The position numbers were made by a program, and so were the translations under genes. The notes beneath the pieces are model-generated. The model was given only the letters and a program-made list of their open reading frames with translations, did no database searches and was not told the DNA's origin. This document shows, piece after piece, positions 27,481 through 34,720 of a stretch of 37,098 nt of DNA (positions within the stretch are counted from its first letter, which is position 1; each line of letters begins with the position of its first letter). Source of the DNA: Eubacteriales bacterium (lineage in GTDB: Bacteria > Bacillota > Clostridia > Lachnospirales > Lachnospiraceae); assembly GCA_030524545.1 (NCBI GenBank), contig JAUNGM010000038.1, forward strand, positions 1 through 37,098. Direction: 5' to 3'.

Positions 27481-28326
27481 TTAAAAAGTTATTTTATATA
27501 TACGGCGGTCCTTTATTTCAATCTTTCCTTCCTTCAGAAGATGGCCGACTGCGCGTTTGAAAGCGTTTTTGCTCAGGCCGAATTCACGCTGGATAACCTC
27601 CGGGGAAGCTTTATCATCGAAAGGAAGGACTCCGGCAAATTCTTCAATGACGCCAAGGACATTCTCCGCGTCCTCGTTTATCTGAATGTACGCCTTTTGG
27701 CGGTCCGTCACGTTCATCTTGCCGTCTTCCTTTACCTCTGTCACACGGAGATCCAGGACGGTTCCGGGACGGTATTTCCCCTGGGCTTCACGTGCCGGGA
27801 TCAGTGCGGAATATTTGTCATCTACTGCTACAAAAACACCGAATTTTTCGCTGATCTGGTAAACCCTTCCCTTCACCTCATCCCCGATTCCGTAAGGAGT
27901 CCTGGTGGAAAGATACGGATAAACCTTCATCGTTGCACAGAGACGGCTGCTCTTGTCCACATAGAGTGCAACCAGACATTCCTCACCCTCACGGACACGC
28001 AGCACCTGTTCATGATACGGAAGAAGCAGATCCTTCTCCAACCCCCATTCCAGAAAAGCGCCGATCTTCGTCACCTGCTTCACTCTCAGAAGGGCGGTCT
28101 GTCCTACCTGCAGCATCGGCTCATTCGTTGTTGCGATCAGCCTGTCTTTGGAATCCTTATAAATAAATACCTCCAGGCTGTCCCCTTCCTTCGTTCCCGC
28201 AGGCACCTGCTTCCCGGGAAGCAGCACTCTGTCCTGGGCGGAAGCATTTCTGTCCTCTGCCAGATATATTCCAAACTCCACAGTCTTAACCACTGTCAAA
28301 ACCTGTTTCTTTCCTAATAAAATCAT
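27481..28326 (-). CDS. cvfB: CvfB/YitL-family S1 RNA-binding protein
   Basis: A 281-residue cytoplasmic protein with S1-like OB folds in tandem: one near the N terminus (VEFGIYLAEDRN), one at about 70-130 (VTKIGAFLEWGLEKDLLLP) and one at about 145-205 (YQISEKFGVFVAVDDKYSALI). A C-terminal winged helix follows (about 225-281, FGLSKNAFKRAVGHLLKEGKI). This matches CvfB of S. aureus and YitL of B. subtilis, which bind RNA and affect gene expression. GGAGG precedes the ATG. It is divergent from the M15 peptidase gene at 28505. Confidence 0.93.
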   Translation of the reverse strand: MILLGKKQVLTVVKTVEFGIYLAEDRNASAQDRVLLPGKQVPAGTKEGDSLEVFIYKDSKDRLIATTNEPMLQVGQTALLRVKQVTKIGAFLEWGLEKDLLLPYHEQVLRVREGEECLVALYVDKSSRLCATMKVYPYLSTRTPYGIGDEVKGRVYQISEKFGVFVAVDDKYSALIPAREAQGKYRPGTVLDLRVTEVKEDGKMNVTDRQKAYIQINEDAENVLGVIEEFAGVLPFDDKASPEVIQREFGLSKNAFKRAVGHLLKEGKIEIKDRRIYKITF

Positions 28327-28379
28327 AAATTATCCTCCGGATGATATAATCGAATTTACGTTCGTGTTTTTCTTGAACC

Positions 28380-28388
28380 ATTATAGCA
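28380..28388 (-). promoter_or_regulatory. Extended -10 promoter of cvfB
   Basis: The minus strand reads TGCTATAAT (TATAAT at 28380-28385), about 54 bases upstream of the cvfB ATG. No convincing -35 box is seen. It is divergent from the promoter at 28424-28452. Confidence 0.6.
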
Positions 28389-28423
28389 CAGAACAGACGG
28401 AATAGGGGAATATTTTTTTTATC

Positions 28424-28452
28424 TTGCAATCCTCCTGCAAGTATTTTAAACT
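28424..28452 (+). promoter_or_regulatory. Promoter of the VanY-like gene
   Basis: TTGCAA (28424-28429), a 17-base spacer and TAAACT (28447-28452) form a plausible sigma-A promoter 52 bases upstream of the ATG at 28505. Confidence 0.6.
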
Positions 28453-28504
28453 AATATGCGAGTGAATACCTGTAGATTTATCCTTGCCAAAAGAAAGGAA
28501 ATCA

Positions 28505-29494
28505 ATGACCACGGAAGAAAAAAAACTTACAGAATTACTGAAAGAACACCTGGATGATGAAGATCTCCTGATGATAGAGCCATCAGAAAAATATGAGAAG
28601 CCCACATTCCGCACCCGTCATAAAAACAGACGCTGGCGACAGTTGAATCTGAAAATAAAAATTTGTCTCGGTGTACTGCTGCTGGGAGCAGGCATTACCG
28701 GCGGAGTTATGCATTCCAACAGTTGGAACCCAAACACAAAGACCAGCATTACAGCGGAGGAACAGCAAATCTCCGCAAAATCGCCATTAAAATCCAACGC
28801 CGAAAGTGCATCCCAGATTTCTGCCTCAGACCGGGAAGAATTACCGGAAGGAACTGCATCTCCTTCCGTTTCTGTCTCTCCTACACCTGTTCCCGTGACC
28901 CCTACCGTCACACCACAGCCCACTTCCGCCCCAGAAAGCTGGAGCACTATTCTGGTTAATCCATGGAATCCTTTACCTGACGGCTTCTCCGTTGAACTGG
29001 AAGATGTGGAAAATGGCCATTCCGTTGATGCAAGAATCGCCCGCTATCTAAAAAAAATGCTGGCTGATGCCCGCGCACAGGGGCTGTCGCCCATGATTTG
29101 TTCCTCTTACAGAACCATGGAAAAACAGCAGAACTTATACTCAAATAAAGTGAAGGAATATTTATCCCAGTGCTATTCCCAGAAAGACGCAGAATCCGAA
29201 GCAGGCAAATGGGTAGCTGTTCCCGGCACAAGTGAACACCAGACCGGACTTGCAGTTGATATCGTTTCCTCCTCTTACCAGCTCCTGGATCAAAAGCAGG
29301 AAGAAACCCCTGAACAGAAGTGGCTGATGGAAAATTCCTACAAATACGGCTTTATCCTGCGCTATCCCAACGAAAAAAGGGAAATTACCGGAATCTATTA
29401 TGAACCATGGCATTACCGCTATGTAGGCCACAAAACAGCCAAAGAGATATACGAAAAAGGGATATGTTATGAAGAATATCTGAAATCATACTAA
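28505..29494 (+). CDS. Membrane-anchored M15 (VanY-like) D-Ala-D-Ala carboxypeptidase
   Basis: A 329-residue peptidoglycan-processing zinc peptidase. A charged N-terminal tail precedes one membrane helix (ICLGVLLLGAGITGGVM, about residues 51-67), so the catalytic part is outside. A Ser/Thr/Pro-rich linker follows (about 95-140), then the M15B domain. Zinc ligands are visible in SEHQTGLAVD (His, Asp) and EPWHYRYVG (His), with substrate-side SSYRTMEKQQ and YGFILRYP. The start was set at MTTEEKK because AAAGGA lies 6 bases upstream; a TTG seven codons earlier lacks an SD. No vanR/S/H/A/X genes are near, so a cell-wall maintenance role is more likely than glycopeptide resistance. Confidence 0.93.
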   Translation: MTTEEKKLTELLKEHLDDEDLLMIEPSEKYEKPTFRTRHKNRRWRQLNLKIKICLGVLLLGAGITGGVMHSNSWNPNTKTSITAEEQQISAKSPLKSNAESASQISASDREELPEGTASPSVSVSPTPVPVTPTVTPQPTSAPESWSTILVNPWNPLPDGFSVELEDVENGHSVDARIARYLKKMLADARAQGLSPMICSSYRTMEKQQNLYSNKVKEYLSQCYSQKDAESEAGKWVAVPGTSEHQTGLAVDIVSSSYQLLDQKQEETPEQKWLMENSYKYGFILRYPNEKREITGIYYEPWHYRYVGHKTAKEIYEKGICYEEYLKSY

Positions 29495-29497
29495 ATC

Positions 29498-29527
29498 CAA
29501 AAAAGTCCCGGTATTTGCACCGGGACT
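29498..29527 (-). terminator. Terminator of araD, in a convergent gap
   Basis: AGTCCCGGT (29504-29512) pairs perfectly with ACCGGGACT (29519-29527) around a 6-base loop. On the minus strand it is followed by six T residues, making it a strong terminator for araD. On the plus strand it also follows the VanY-like stop by 9 bases, but no T tract follows in that direction. Confidence 0.88.
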
Positions 29528-29555
29528 ATGTAAATATTATCCTTCTTTACTTTCT

Positions 29556-30248
29556 TTATTTTCCCTGCCCGTAATAAGCATTTGCACCATGTTTTCTGTA
29601 ATAATGCTTATCCTGCAGTTCCTGCGGAGCAGGCTTTACTTCCGGGTTGATCTGCTCGCAGCGGGTAGCCATCTTGGCCACTTCTTCCAATACAACTGCG
29701 TTATGTACTGCCTCGTGTGCATCCTTACCCCAGGTAAAAGGCCCGTGATTTTTGCAAAGGACAGCCGGAACCGCTTCGTAATCCCTGTCCTTAAAATAAT
29801 CAGCGATCAGAATGCCCGTATTTTTCTCATAGGCTTCTTCAATCTCTTCCTTCGTCAGGTTCCTTACACAGGGAACTTCTCCGTAAATATAATCCGCATG
29901 GGTGGTTCCGTAGCATGGGATGGAACGTCCTGCCTGCGCCCAGCTTGTTGCCCAGGAGGAATGGGTATGAACAATACCGCCGATATTAGGGAATGCATTA
30001 TAAAGTACAACGTGAGTCGCAGTATCGGAAGAAGGATTATATTTCCCCTCCACTTTGTTTCCCTGCAGGTCCACTACGACCATATCCTCCGGTGTCAGCT
30101 TGTCATACTCCACACCGCTTGGCTTAATGACAAAAAGGCCCTTTTCTCTGTCGATTCCGCTCACATTTCCCCAGGTAAAAGTCACCAGGCCGTATTTAGG
30201 AAGATCCATATTCGCTTTGTATACTTCTTCTTTCAGTTTTTCAAGCAT
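29556..30248 (-). CDS. araD: L-ribulose-5-phosphate 4-epimerase
   Basis: A 230-residue class II aldolase-family enzyme converting L-ribulose-5-P to D-xylulose-5-P. Metal ligands and catalytic residues are visible: GNVSG and KPSG for phosphate binding, [14 protein letters not shown] (His-x-His), THADYIYG (Asp), KNHGPF (His) and HGANAYYGQ (Tyr). These match AraD rather than fuculose aldolase. AraD, UlaF and SgbE are hard to separate by sequence, and no arabinose or ascorbate genes flank it, so the substrate route is open. GGAGAG lies before the ATG. It is a single-gene unit with its own promoter and terminator. Confidence 0.92.
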   Translation of the reverse strand: MLEKLKEEVYKANMDLPKYGLVTFTWGNVSGIDREKGLFVIKPSGVEYDKLTPEDMVVVDLQGNKVEGKYNPSSDTATHVVLYNAFPNIGGIVHTHSSWATSWAQAGRSIPCYGTTHADYIYGEVPCVRNLTKEEIEEAYEKNTGILIADYFKDRDYEAVPAVLCKNHGPFTWGKDAHEAVHNAVVLEEVAKMATRCEQINPEVKPAPQELQDKHYYRKHGANAYYGQGK

Positions 30249-30325
30249 CTTGCTTCTCTCCTTTTCAGATGATTCTGCGCACCGGATATTCTGCCGCTGC
30301 TTCCGGATTCCGCATCAGTAAACTT

Positions 30326-30334
30326 ACTATACCA
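30326..30334 (-). promoter_or_regulatory. Extended -10 promoter of araD
   Basis: The minus strand reads TGGTATAGT, an extended -10 box about 78 bases upstream of the araD start. No operator could be identified. Confidence 0.5.
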
Positions 30335-30346
30335 CTTGTTTCTTAT

Positions 30347-31072
30347 TTATTCTACTTGTCTTATAAAGTCCTGAAATTCCACCACCGCATACGGTTCCCC
30401 CCGTTCCGTATTGAGCAGTACCGTAAATTTACCATCCTCCGTGCACGTCTCCGGACAGATCACATTCCCGAATCTTGCCTGTTTCTTATATTCGGCCCGC
30501 ATTTGATGTACCGTAAAGCCATCCGGCAGATAATCTTCTGCCATTCTTACATACTGACAGTTATTCACATGATGGTTCGTATCCAGATGATGCTTCTGCA
30601 CAGTAAAGGAACCGTGTTTCTCACAATTGGGCGGAAGATATATTTTTCTTGGGGCGAACTCTACGGGCAGCTTTTCTTCTATCTCATATCCTGCCGTATC
30701 TGCTTCCGTCAGCCTTGCCGGAACACCCCTTTCAATATCCAGATACGTCCAGAATGTATTGGCATAAGCCAGCATCTCCCCGTCAGCAGTCTTCATGGTA
30801 AAATTACGCGTTCCGATAAATCCCTTAAAGCCATATGCCCACGTAGCAGTCTCGACTTCCTCTCCAAGCCCGGGATATCTTTCTACAATTACCTGCCAGG
30901 AGGAAAGCACCCATACCCGATTTCTCTTCTTCAATTCTTCCACTCCCAAATGAAGTGACTCCGACTGAAATGTACTGCAGTCCTGGAAATAATTCAGTAT
31001 TCCCGGCAGCGTCAGGCAGCCGTCCTCTCCGATCTCACTGTAACGGATTCTGCCTGTAAAACGATAACTCAT
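30347..31072 (-). CDS. Acyl-ACP thioesterase
   Basis: A 241-residue double hot-dog thioesterase (PF01643-type, FatA/FatB-like) that releases fatty acids from acyl-ACP. The N-terminal hot dog has LPGILNYFQDCSTFQSESL and VLSSWQVIVERYP; the second has the catalytic LDTNHHVNNCQYV (Asn/His) and a Cys-containing end. Length is normal for bacterial members. It has its own promoter upstream. No fatty-acid genes are adjacent, so its exact product chain length is unknown. Confidence 0.92.
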   Translation of the reverse strand: MSYRFTGRIRYSEIGEDGCLTLPGILNYFQDCSTFQSESLHLGVEELKKRNRVWVLSSWQVIVERYPGLGEEVETATWAYGFKGFIGTRNFTMKTADGEMLAYANTFWTYLDIERGVPARLTEADTAGYEIEEKLPVEFAPRKIYLPPNCEKHGSFTVQKHHLDTNHHVNNCQYVRMAEDYLPDGFTVHQMRAEYKKQARFGNVICPETCTEDGKFTVLLNTERGEPYAVVEFQDFIRQVE

Positions 31073-31121
31073 TCCAAAACCTCTTTTCTATTTCACATCA
31101 TATTTTATCCTGATATCCAGA

Positions 31122-31150
31122 ATTATATCAAACTCCCAATCGGATTGAAA
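31122..31150 (-). promoter_or_regulatory. Promoter of the acyl-ACP thioesterase gene
   Basis: On the minus strand TTTCAA (31145-31150), a 17-base spacer and TATAAT (31122-31127) lie 50 bases upstream of the ATG. The rest of the gap up to 31298 shows no gene I can support. Confidence 0.75.
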
Positions 31151-31298
31151 GCAAATTTTCCGGAAACAATCCCACCTTTATCTCCTTTTTGGCTGTTTTC
31201 CATCAAAAATACCATTGCCTTCGGCTATATCCTTCCCACTACCGGGCGTATTTGAGACTTGCCTCCTTAAGAAACGTGCGCCGTCATTCGCACTTTAG

Positions 31299-31330
31299 AA
31301 AAAAAGGGTATCTTCTCACCGAAGATGCCC
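31299..31330 (-). terminator. Decayed copy of the tRNA-Gln terminator
   Basis: This is the same hairpin and seven-base A/T run as at 32843-32874, with one change (31327) that turns a stem pair into a C-A mismatch in the minus-strand RNA. It follows the tRNA-Gln-like pseudogene. Confidence 0.7.
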
Positions 31331-31389
31331 GTTCTCTTAAGTAGGGTTATAAGGATTCGAACCTTGAACTGACGGAGTCAGAGTCCGTT
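31299..31389. repeat. 91-bp direct repeat, distal copy (tRNA-Gln 3' part plus terminator)
   Basis: It aligns without gaps to 32843-32933 at an offset of 1,544 bases, with 6 mismatches in 91. The last 39 bases (anticodon stem-loop through T-arm) are identical. The two copies bound the MNT-HEPN pair and the recombinase relic, as att sites of a tRNA-integrated element would. Confidence 0.9.
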
Positions 31390-31411
31390 ATCCAGAATGC
31401 TATAAAACCCG
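31342..31411 (-). pseudogene. Degenerate tRNA-Gln copy
   Basis: About 70 bases. The anticodon arm (ACGGA-CTCTGAC-TCCGT, anticodon CUG), variable loop and T-loop match the intact tRNA-Gln exactly. The D-arm is shortened and no longer pairs, the T-stem has one C-A mismatch, and the acceptor stem keeps five of seven pairs. It is probably non-functional: either an attachment-site remnant or a decayed tandem duplicate. Confidence 0.8.
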
Positions 31412-31505
31412 TTAAAATCAATATGTCCGGATATTCCATTTCGGAAATTGACCTATCTCATTCAAAACTTCTCCAAATCCTCTTTACTATTTTTCATGCC
31501 TAACA

Positions 31506-31913
31506 TTAGTCAATTTTATCCGCCAAATATTTCTTTATCTTCTTAACCAAATACTCTGCATTTTCTACCTGCTGTTTTGCCTCTGCCTTACTTGCTATAT
31601 AAAAGTCATCATAATCTGATGCATTTCGTATTTGTTCAGCATTCGCAATTATCTGATAATCACTAGCTGTAAATGTGCCATCTCCCTTAAAGATAAAAAG
31701 ATAATTGAATTGTTTTAATCCGCCATTATGCGTTGTGACATCCATCTGTTCTGTCGCCAGCAGCGCTTTTACACTTTTCTCAATTGCATAAAACGATCTG
31801 TTATTAGCTGATTTATACGCCCCTTTTACAAGTAAATCTCTGGATTCCTCAATAAGTTCCTCTGATCGTTCCAATCGCACTTTTGTAAGAGCATTATAAT
31901 ATTCTCTGTCCAT
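31506..31913 (-). CDS. HEPN-domain protein (UPF0332-like), partner of the nucleotidyltransferase
   Basis: A 135-residue all-helical HEPN protein. Helical segments ALTKVRLERSEELIEESRDLL and NNRSFYAIEKSVKALLATEQM match the HEPN core; IRNASDYDDFYIASKAEAKQQ then matches the 'R..xDY' signature of UPF0332. The Rx4-6H ribonuclease motif of HEPN toxins is not present (RNASDYDDF has no His). It overlaps the nucleotidyltransferase gene by 20 bases in another frame, so the two are co-translated. MNT-HEPN pairs often act as toxin-antitoxin systems in which MNT modifies HEPN, but without the RNase His a toxin role is uncertain. Confidence 0.85.
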   Translation of the reverse strand: MDREYYNALTKVRLERSEELIEESRDLLVKGAYKSANNRSFYAIEKSVKALLATEQMDVTTHNGGLKQFNYLFIFKGDGTFTASDYQIIANAEQIRNASDYDDFYIASKAEAKQQVENAEYLVKKIKKYLADKID

Positions 31914-32262
31914 ACAGCACTTCCCCTTCTTCTTTTATATTGCGGAAATAATCATACCAGGTATTTTTACTCACATATTCCTCATATGGAAGGCATACAA
32001 AATTTACAATTGCAAAATATTTCATAGCCAGTTCTGTCGCGATACCAGCCAACTCACTGGCATATTTTTTAGCCGCTAAGCGATTGCTTCTGGTAATCAA
32101 TGCAATGTCAATGTCTGAATCACTTGTATAATCCCCTCTCGCACAAGAACCATAAAGAATAACTTCCACTAAATCCTTCCCCAGCAGATCCGTCACCAAG
32201 CGAACAACCTCTTCCTTTACCGCTTGTATAATCTTTTCATTTAGAGCTAATTCATATGCCAT
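31894..32262 (-). CDS. Minimal nucleotidyltransferase (MNT)
   Basis: A 122-residue pol-beta-superfamily nucleotidyltransferase. The helical start is followed by the active-site signature LYGSCARGDYTSDSDIDIALI (GS...DxD), then a strand/helix pattern with a third acidic region near AIVNFVCLPYEEY. It may transfer AMP to a partner protein, as shown for other MNT-HEPN pairs. The ATG at 32262 has AGGAGG 8 bases upstream; an in-frame GTG 9 bases earlier would be too close to that SD. It is the first gene of a two-gene operon with HEPN and is more AT-rich than neighbouring housekeeping genes. Confidence 0.88.
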   Translation of the reverse strand: MAYELALNEKIIQAVKEEVVRLVTDLLGKDLVEVILYGSCARGDYTSDSDIDIALITRSNRLAAKKYASELAGIATELAMKYFAIVNFVCLPYEEYVSKNTWYDYFRNIKEEGEVLYGQRIL

Positions 32263-32373
32263 TTTTGCCACCTCCTGTTATTCAGCCTAATTCTGTTCAC
32301 GGGTATTAGCTTATAGTATAAGACAATATTTATGTATCACCACACTAAAAGTATCTTTTGCTTTCCTGATATT

Positions 32374-32402
32374 ATTATACCGTTTTGCTAAAAATAAAAC
32401 AA
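32374..32402 (-). promoter_or_regulatory. Promoter of the MNT-HEPN operon
   Basis: On the minus strand TTGTTT (32397-32402), a 17-base spacer and TATAAT (32374-32379) lie about 110 bases upstream of the MNT start. No clear operator is seen in the leader. Confidence 0.75.
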
Positions 32403-32488
32403 TCGCTTTTCTTGAAAAGTATTCGCACCAAAAACTATACGAAACATGAGCCAGCTTTATGCCTCTTTCCTCAATCTGCCAGTATTTT

Positions 32489-32810
32489 TCATGTAACTGT
32501 CCCTTTCTTCCATTCAGGAAGTTTTACTACCTGCCTTGTCCCATTCCCCGATACTACTTTCTTACGGATCGATATGTAGTATTTCCGAGTTGTAGATTCC
32601 AGATCACCGATATAAGCGGCAATCTCTTCCACCCTTGCTCCATTCTCATTCTTGTCACAAATGTCTTGCGGAATATATGCAGTTCTCCGCTAATATCGGT
32701 CAATTCAGCATTTTCCATAATTACCTTTCATTCTATGCTCCAGATTTGATGCGGTATTCAGTTTACCCGTTTTAGTAACCGAAATAAAATCATCATCCTC
32801 ACAATTCTCC
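32489..32810 (-). pseudogene. Frameshifted C-terminal relic of a tyrosine recombinase
   Basis: Translation of the minus strand in two alternating frames rebuilds a recombinase C terminus. One frame reads DDDFISVTKTGKLNTASN. Another frame reads ELTDISGELHIFRKTFVTRM with the HxxR box. The first frame then resumes as GARVEEIAAYIGDLESTTRK followed by YYI, which supplies the Tyr nucleophile, and it ends at a TGA at 32489-32491. At least two frameshifts are needed, and stop codons interrupt the first frame. The N-terminal part and catalytic Arg I are not found. It starts ~33 bases past the tRNA-Gln terminator, the usual place for an integrase next to its att site. It differs from the intact integrase at 129-1340. 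Confidence 0.75.
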
Positions 32811-32842
32811 CTCTAAATATCCCAAAATCCCCATATATGCGC

Positions 32843-32874
32843 AAAAAAAGGGTATCTTCTCACCGAAGATACCC
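32843..32874 (-). terminator. Terminator of tRNA-Gln
   Basis: GGGTATCTTC (32850-32859) pairs perfectly with GAAGATACCC (32865-32874). On the minus strand seven T residues follow (32843-32849). It lies 11 bases past the tRNA 3' end. Confidence 0.9.
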
Positions 32875-32933
32875 GTTCTCTCTAGCAGGGCTACAAGGAT
32901 TCGAACCTTGAACTGACGGAGTCAGAGTCCGTT
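32843..32933. repeat. 91-bp direct repeat, tRNA-Gln-proximal copy
   Basis: This is the intact partner of 31299-31389 (6 mismatches in 91). It covers the terminator and the 3' two thirds of the functional tRNA-Gln. Confidence 0.9.
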
Positions 32934-32957
32934 GCCTTACCGTTTGGCGATAGCCCT
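32886..32957 (-). tRNA. tRNA-Gln (anticodon CUG)
   Basis: A 72-base cloverleaf reads on the minus strand. The acceptor stem AGGGCTA pairs with TAGCCCT; the D-arm is GCC...GGC with GG in the loop. The anticodon arm is ACGGA-CTCTGAC-TCCGT, giving anticodon CUG for codon CAG. The T-arm is CAAGG-TTCGAAT-CCTTG, with G as discriminator. CCA is not encoded. It has its own promoter and terminator. Confidence 0.95.
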
Positions 32958-33000
32958 TTATTGTTTCTCTTAAGCTTTTCTGTCGCTCAAGACAAGTAGC

Positions 33001-33029
33001 ATTATATAACATCCAAATTAAAAATGCAA
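33001..33029 (-). promoter_or_regulatory. Promoter of tRNA-Gln
   Basis: On the minus strand TTGCAT (33024-33029), a 17-base spacer and TATAAT (33001-33006) lie 43 bases upstream of the tRNA 5' end. It is divergent from pncB. Confidence 0.85.
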
Positions 33030-33074
33030 GCCCTTTTTATAATTTTTTTAATTTTTTTCTTTTTCCAAATATTT

Positions 33075-33105
33075 TTGATTCCATTAGTAAAAAGTATGGT
33101 ATAAT
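33075..33105 (+). promoter_or_regulatory. Promoter of pncB
   Basis: An extended -10 box TGGTATAAT (TATAAT at 33100-33105) lies 74 bases upstream of the ATG. TTGATT at 33075-33080 could serve as -35 with a long 19-base spacer. No NiaR-like operator was recognised. Confidence 0.65.
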
Positions 33106-33179
33106 AGGATAAATTTTAGTGACTATTCAACTGTCAGCACAGCAGACAGCTAATCACAAGAAATCAAGGAGAAAAACAT

Positions 33180-34655
33180 ATGAGAGCAAATAATCTGACT
33201 CTGCTCACCGATCTCTATGAACTGACCATGATGCAGGGCTATTTTAAAAACCCCTCCGACCAGACTGTCATTTTTGATATGTTTTACCGTACCAATCCCT
33301 GCGGCGGCGCTTTTGCCATCTCAGCCGGACTGGAACAAATGATTGAATATATTGAAAACCTCCGCTTCACAGAAGAGGACATCACTTACTTAAGAAGCCT
33401 TCATATCTTTGAAGAAGATTTTCTGGAATATTTAAGTACCTTCCGTTTCACAGGCGATATTTACGCTATTCCGGAAGGCACCGTAGTCTTTCCACGAGAG
33501 CCCCTCGTTAAAGTTGTTGCACCTATCATGGAGGCACAGCTTGTAGAGACTGCAATCCTGAATATCATTAACCACCAGAGCCTGATTGCGACCAAAGCAG
33601 CGCGCGTATGCTATGCAGCCAAGGGTGACGGCGTTATGGAATTCGGCCTTCGCCGTGCCCAGGGACCGGATGCGGGTATTTTCGGTGCCCGCGCAGCGAT
33701 CATCGCCGGATGTGCCGGAACCTCCAACGTCCTTACAGGCAAGATGTTTGACGTACCGGTCCTCGGTACTCATGCTCATAGCTGGATCATGAGCTTTCCG
33801 GATGAATACACGGCATTTAAAACTTATGCCAAATTATATCCTAATTCCTGCACCCTTCTCGTAGACACCTATGATGTACTGAAATCCGGTGTTCCCAACG
33901 CGATCCGCGTGTTTGAAGAGATGCGCGAGGAAGGAATTCCGCTTACCAGATACGGTATCCGCATTGACAGCGGTGACCTTGCATACCTTTCCAAGGAAGC
34001 TCACAAAATGCTTTCTGCCGCCGGATTTGATGATGCGATCATCTCTGCTTCCAGCGACCTGGACGAATACCTGATTGAATCCCTGAAGGCCCAGGATGCC
34101 AAGATCAACTCCTGGGGCGTAGGAACCAATCTCATCACCAGCAAAGACAACCCGGCTTTCGGCGGTGTCTACAAGCTGGCTGCAGTCAAGGACGAATCCA
34201 GCAATACTTTCGTCCCCAAGATCAAACTCTCCGAAAATACCGAAAAGGTCACCAACCCGGGTGACAAGACCGTATACCGTATTTACAGCAAGTCTACAGG
34301 CAAGATTAAGGCCGACCTCATCTGCCTGAAAGACGAAAGCTTTGATCCGGAAGAAACTATGATCATCTTTGACCCTGTAGACACCTGGAAGAAGACCAAG
34401 GTTCTGGGCGGTACTTACACTATGAGAGAACTTCTTGTTCCCGTCATCAAAGAAGGAAATCGCGTCTACACCTCTCCTTCCGTTATGGATCTTCGCACCT
34501 ACTGCCTGCAGGAGCAGAACACACTCTGGGACGAATCCCGCCGTTTTGTCAACCCGCAGAAGGTATATGTAGACCTCTCCCAGAAGCTCTACGACATGAA
34601 GAAAAACCTTCTGGAGGAAATGAGCGAAAAAGCCCTGGATGAACATACACTCTGA
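33180..34655 (+). CDS. pncB: Nicotinate phosphoribosyltransferase
   Basis: A 491-residue NAD-salvage enzyme that joins nicotinate and PRPP to give nicotinate mononucleotide. The N terminus LTLLTDLYELTMMQGYF is typical. Further motifs are GTHAHSW (the region of the phosphorylated His), YGIRIDSGDLAYLS (phosphate binding) and SWGVGTNLITSKDNPAFGGVYKL. Length is normal. AAGGAG lies 8 bases before the ATG. A long hairpin follows 14 bases after the stop, before the VanXY-like gene. Confidence 0.96.
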   Translation: MRANNLTLLTDLYELTMMQGYFKNPSDQTVIFDMFYRTNPCGGAFAISAGLEQMIEYIENLRFTEEDITYLRSLHIFEEDFLEYLSTFRFTGDIYAIPEGTVVFPREPLVKVVAPIMEAQLVETAILNIINHQSLIATKAARVCYAAKGDGVMEFGLRRAQGPDAGIFGARAAIIAGCAGTSNVLTGKMFDVPVLGTHAHSWIMSFPDEYTAFKTYAKLYPNSCTLLVDTYDVLKSGVPNAIRVFEEMREEGIPLTRYGIRIDSGDLAYLSKEAHKMLSAAGFDDAIISASSDLDEYLIESLKAQDAKINSWGVGTNLITSKDNPAFGGVYKLAAVKDESSNTFVPKIKLSENTEKVTNPGDKTVYRIYSKSTGKIKADLICLKDESFDPEETMIIFDPVDTWKKTKVLGGTYTMRELLVPVIKEGNRVYTSPSVMDLRTYCLQEQNTLWDESRRFVNPQKVYVDLSQKLYDMKKNLLEEMSEKALDEHTL

Positions 34656-34669
34656 TATTTCTATGTCAT

Positions 34670-34713
34670 AAACCCTCTTTTCTTTTCATACACATGGAAG
34701 GAGAAGGGGGTTT
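34670..34713 (+). promoter_or_regulatory. 20-bp hairpin that buries the Shine-Dalgarno of the next gene
   Basis: The 20 bases 34670-34689 (starting AAACCC) pair with 34694-34713 (ending GGGTTT) around an ACAC loop. There are 16 Watson-Crick and four G-U pairs. The 3' arm contains the purine-rich SD region (GGAGAAGGGGG) of the gene starting at 34721. The G-U pairs form only in plus-strand RNA; the complement would have A-C mismatches there. It could attenuate transcription from pncB, hide the SD, or both. Confidence 0.75.
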
Positions 34714-34720
34714 GTCTATT

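Noticed and set aside
31123-31215. A 30-codon minus-strand frame in the gap upstream of the thioesterase gene
   Set aside because: It has no SD, overlaps the thioesterase promoter and shows no recognisable family; the preceding frame has a stop codon. It may be a remnant but cannot be supported.
31240-31298. A stretch faintly resembling the domain IV region of group II introns (GTGCG...GGAGG)
   Set aside because: The match is short and from memory only; no reverse transcriptase or domain V hairpin is nearby.
34694-34720. ATG at 34694 as start of the VanXY-like gene
   Set aside because: It lies within the hairpin's 3' arm, has no SD of its own, and its nine extra residues are encoded by the SD region of the downstream ATG.
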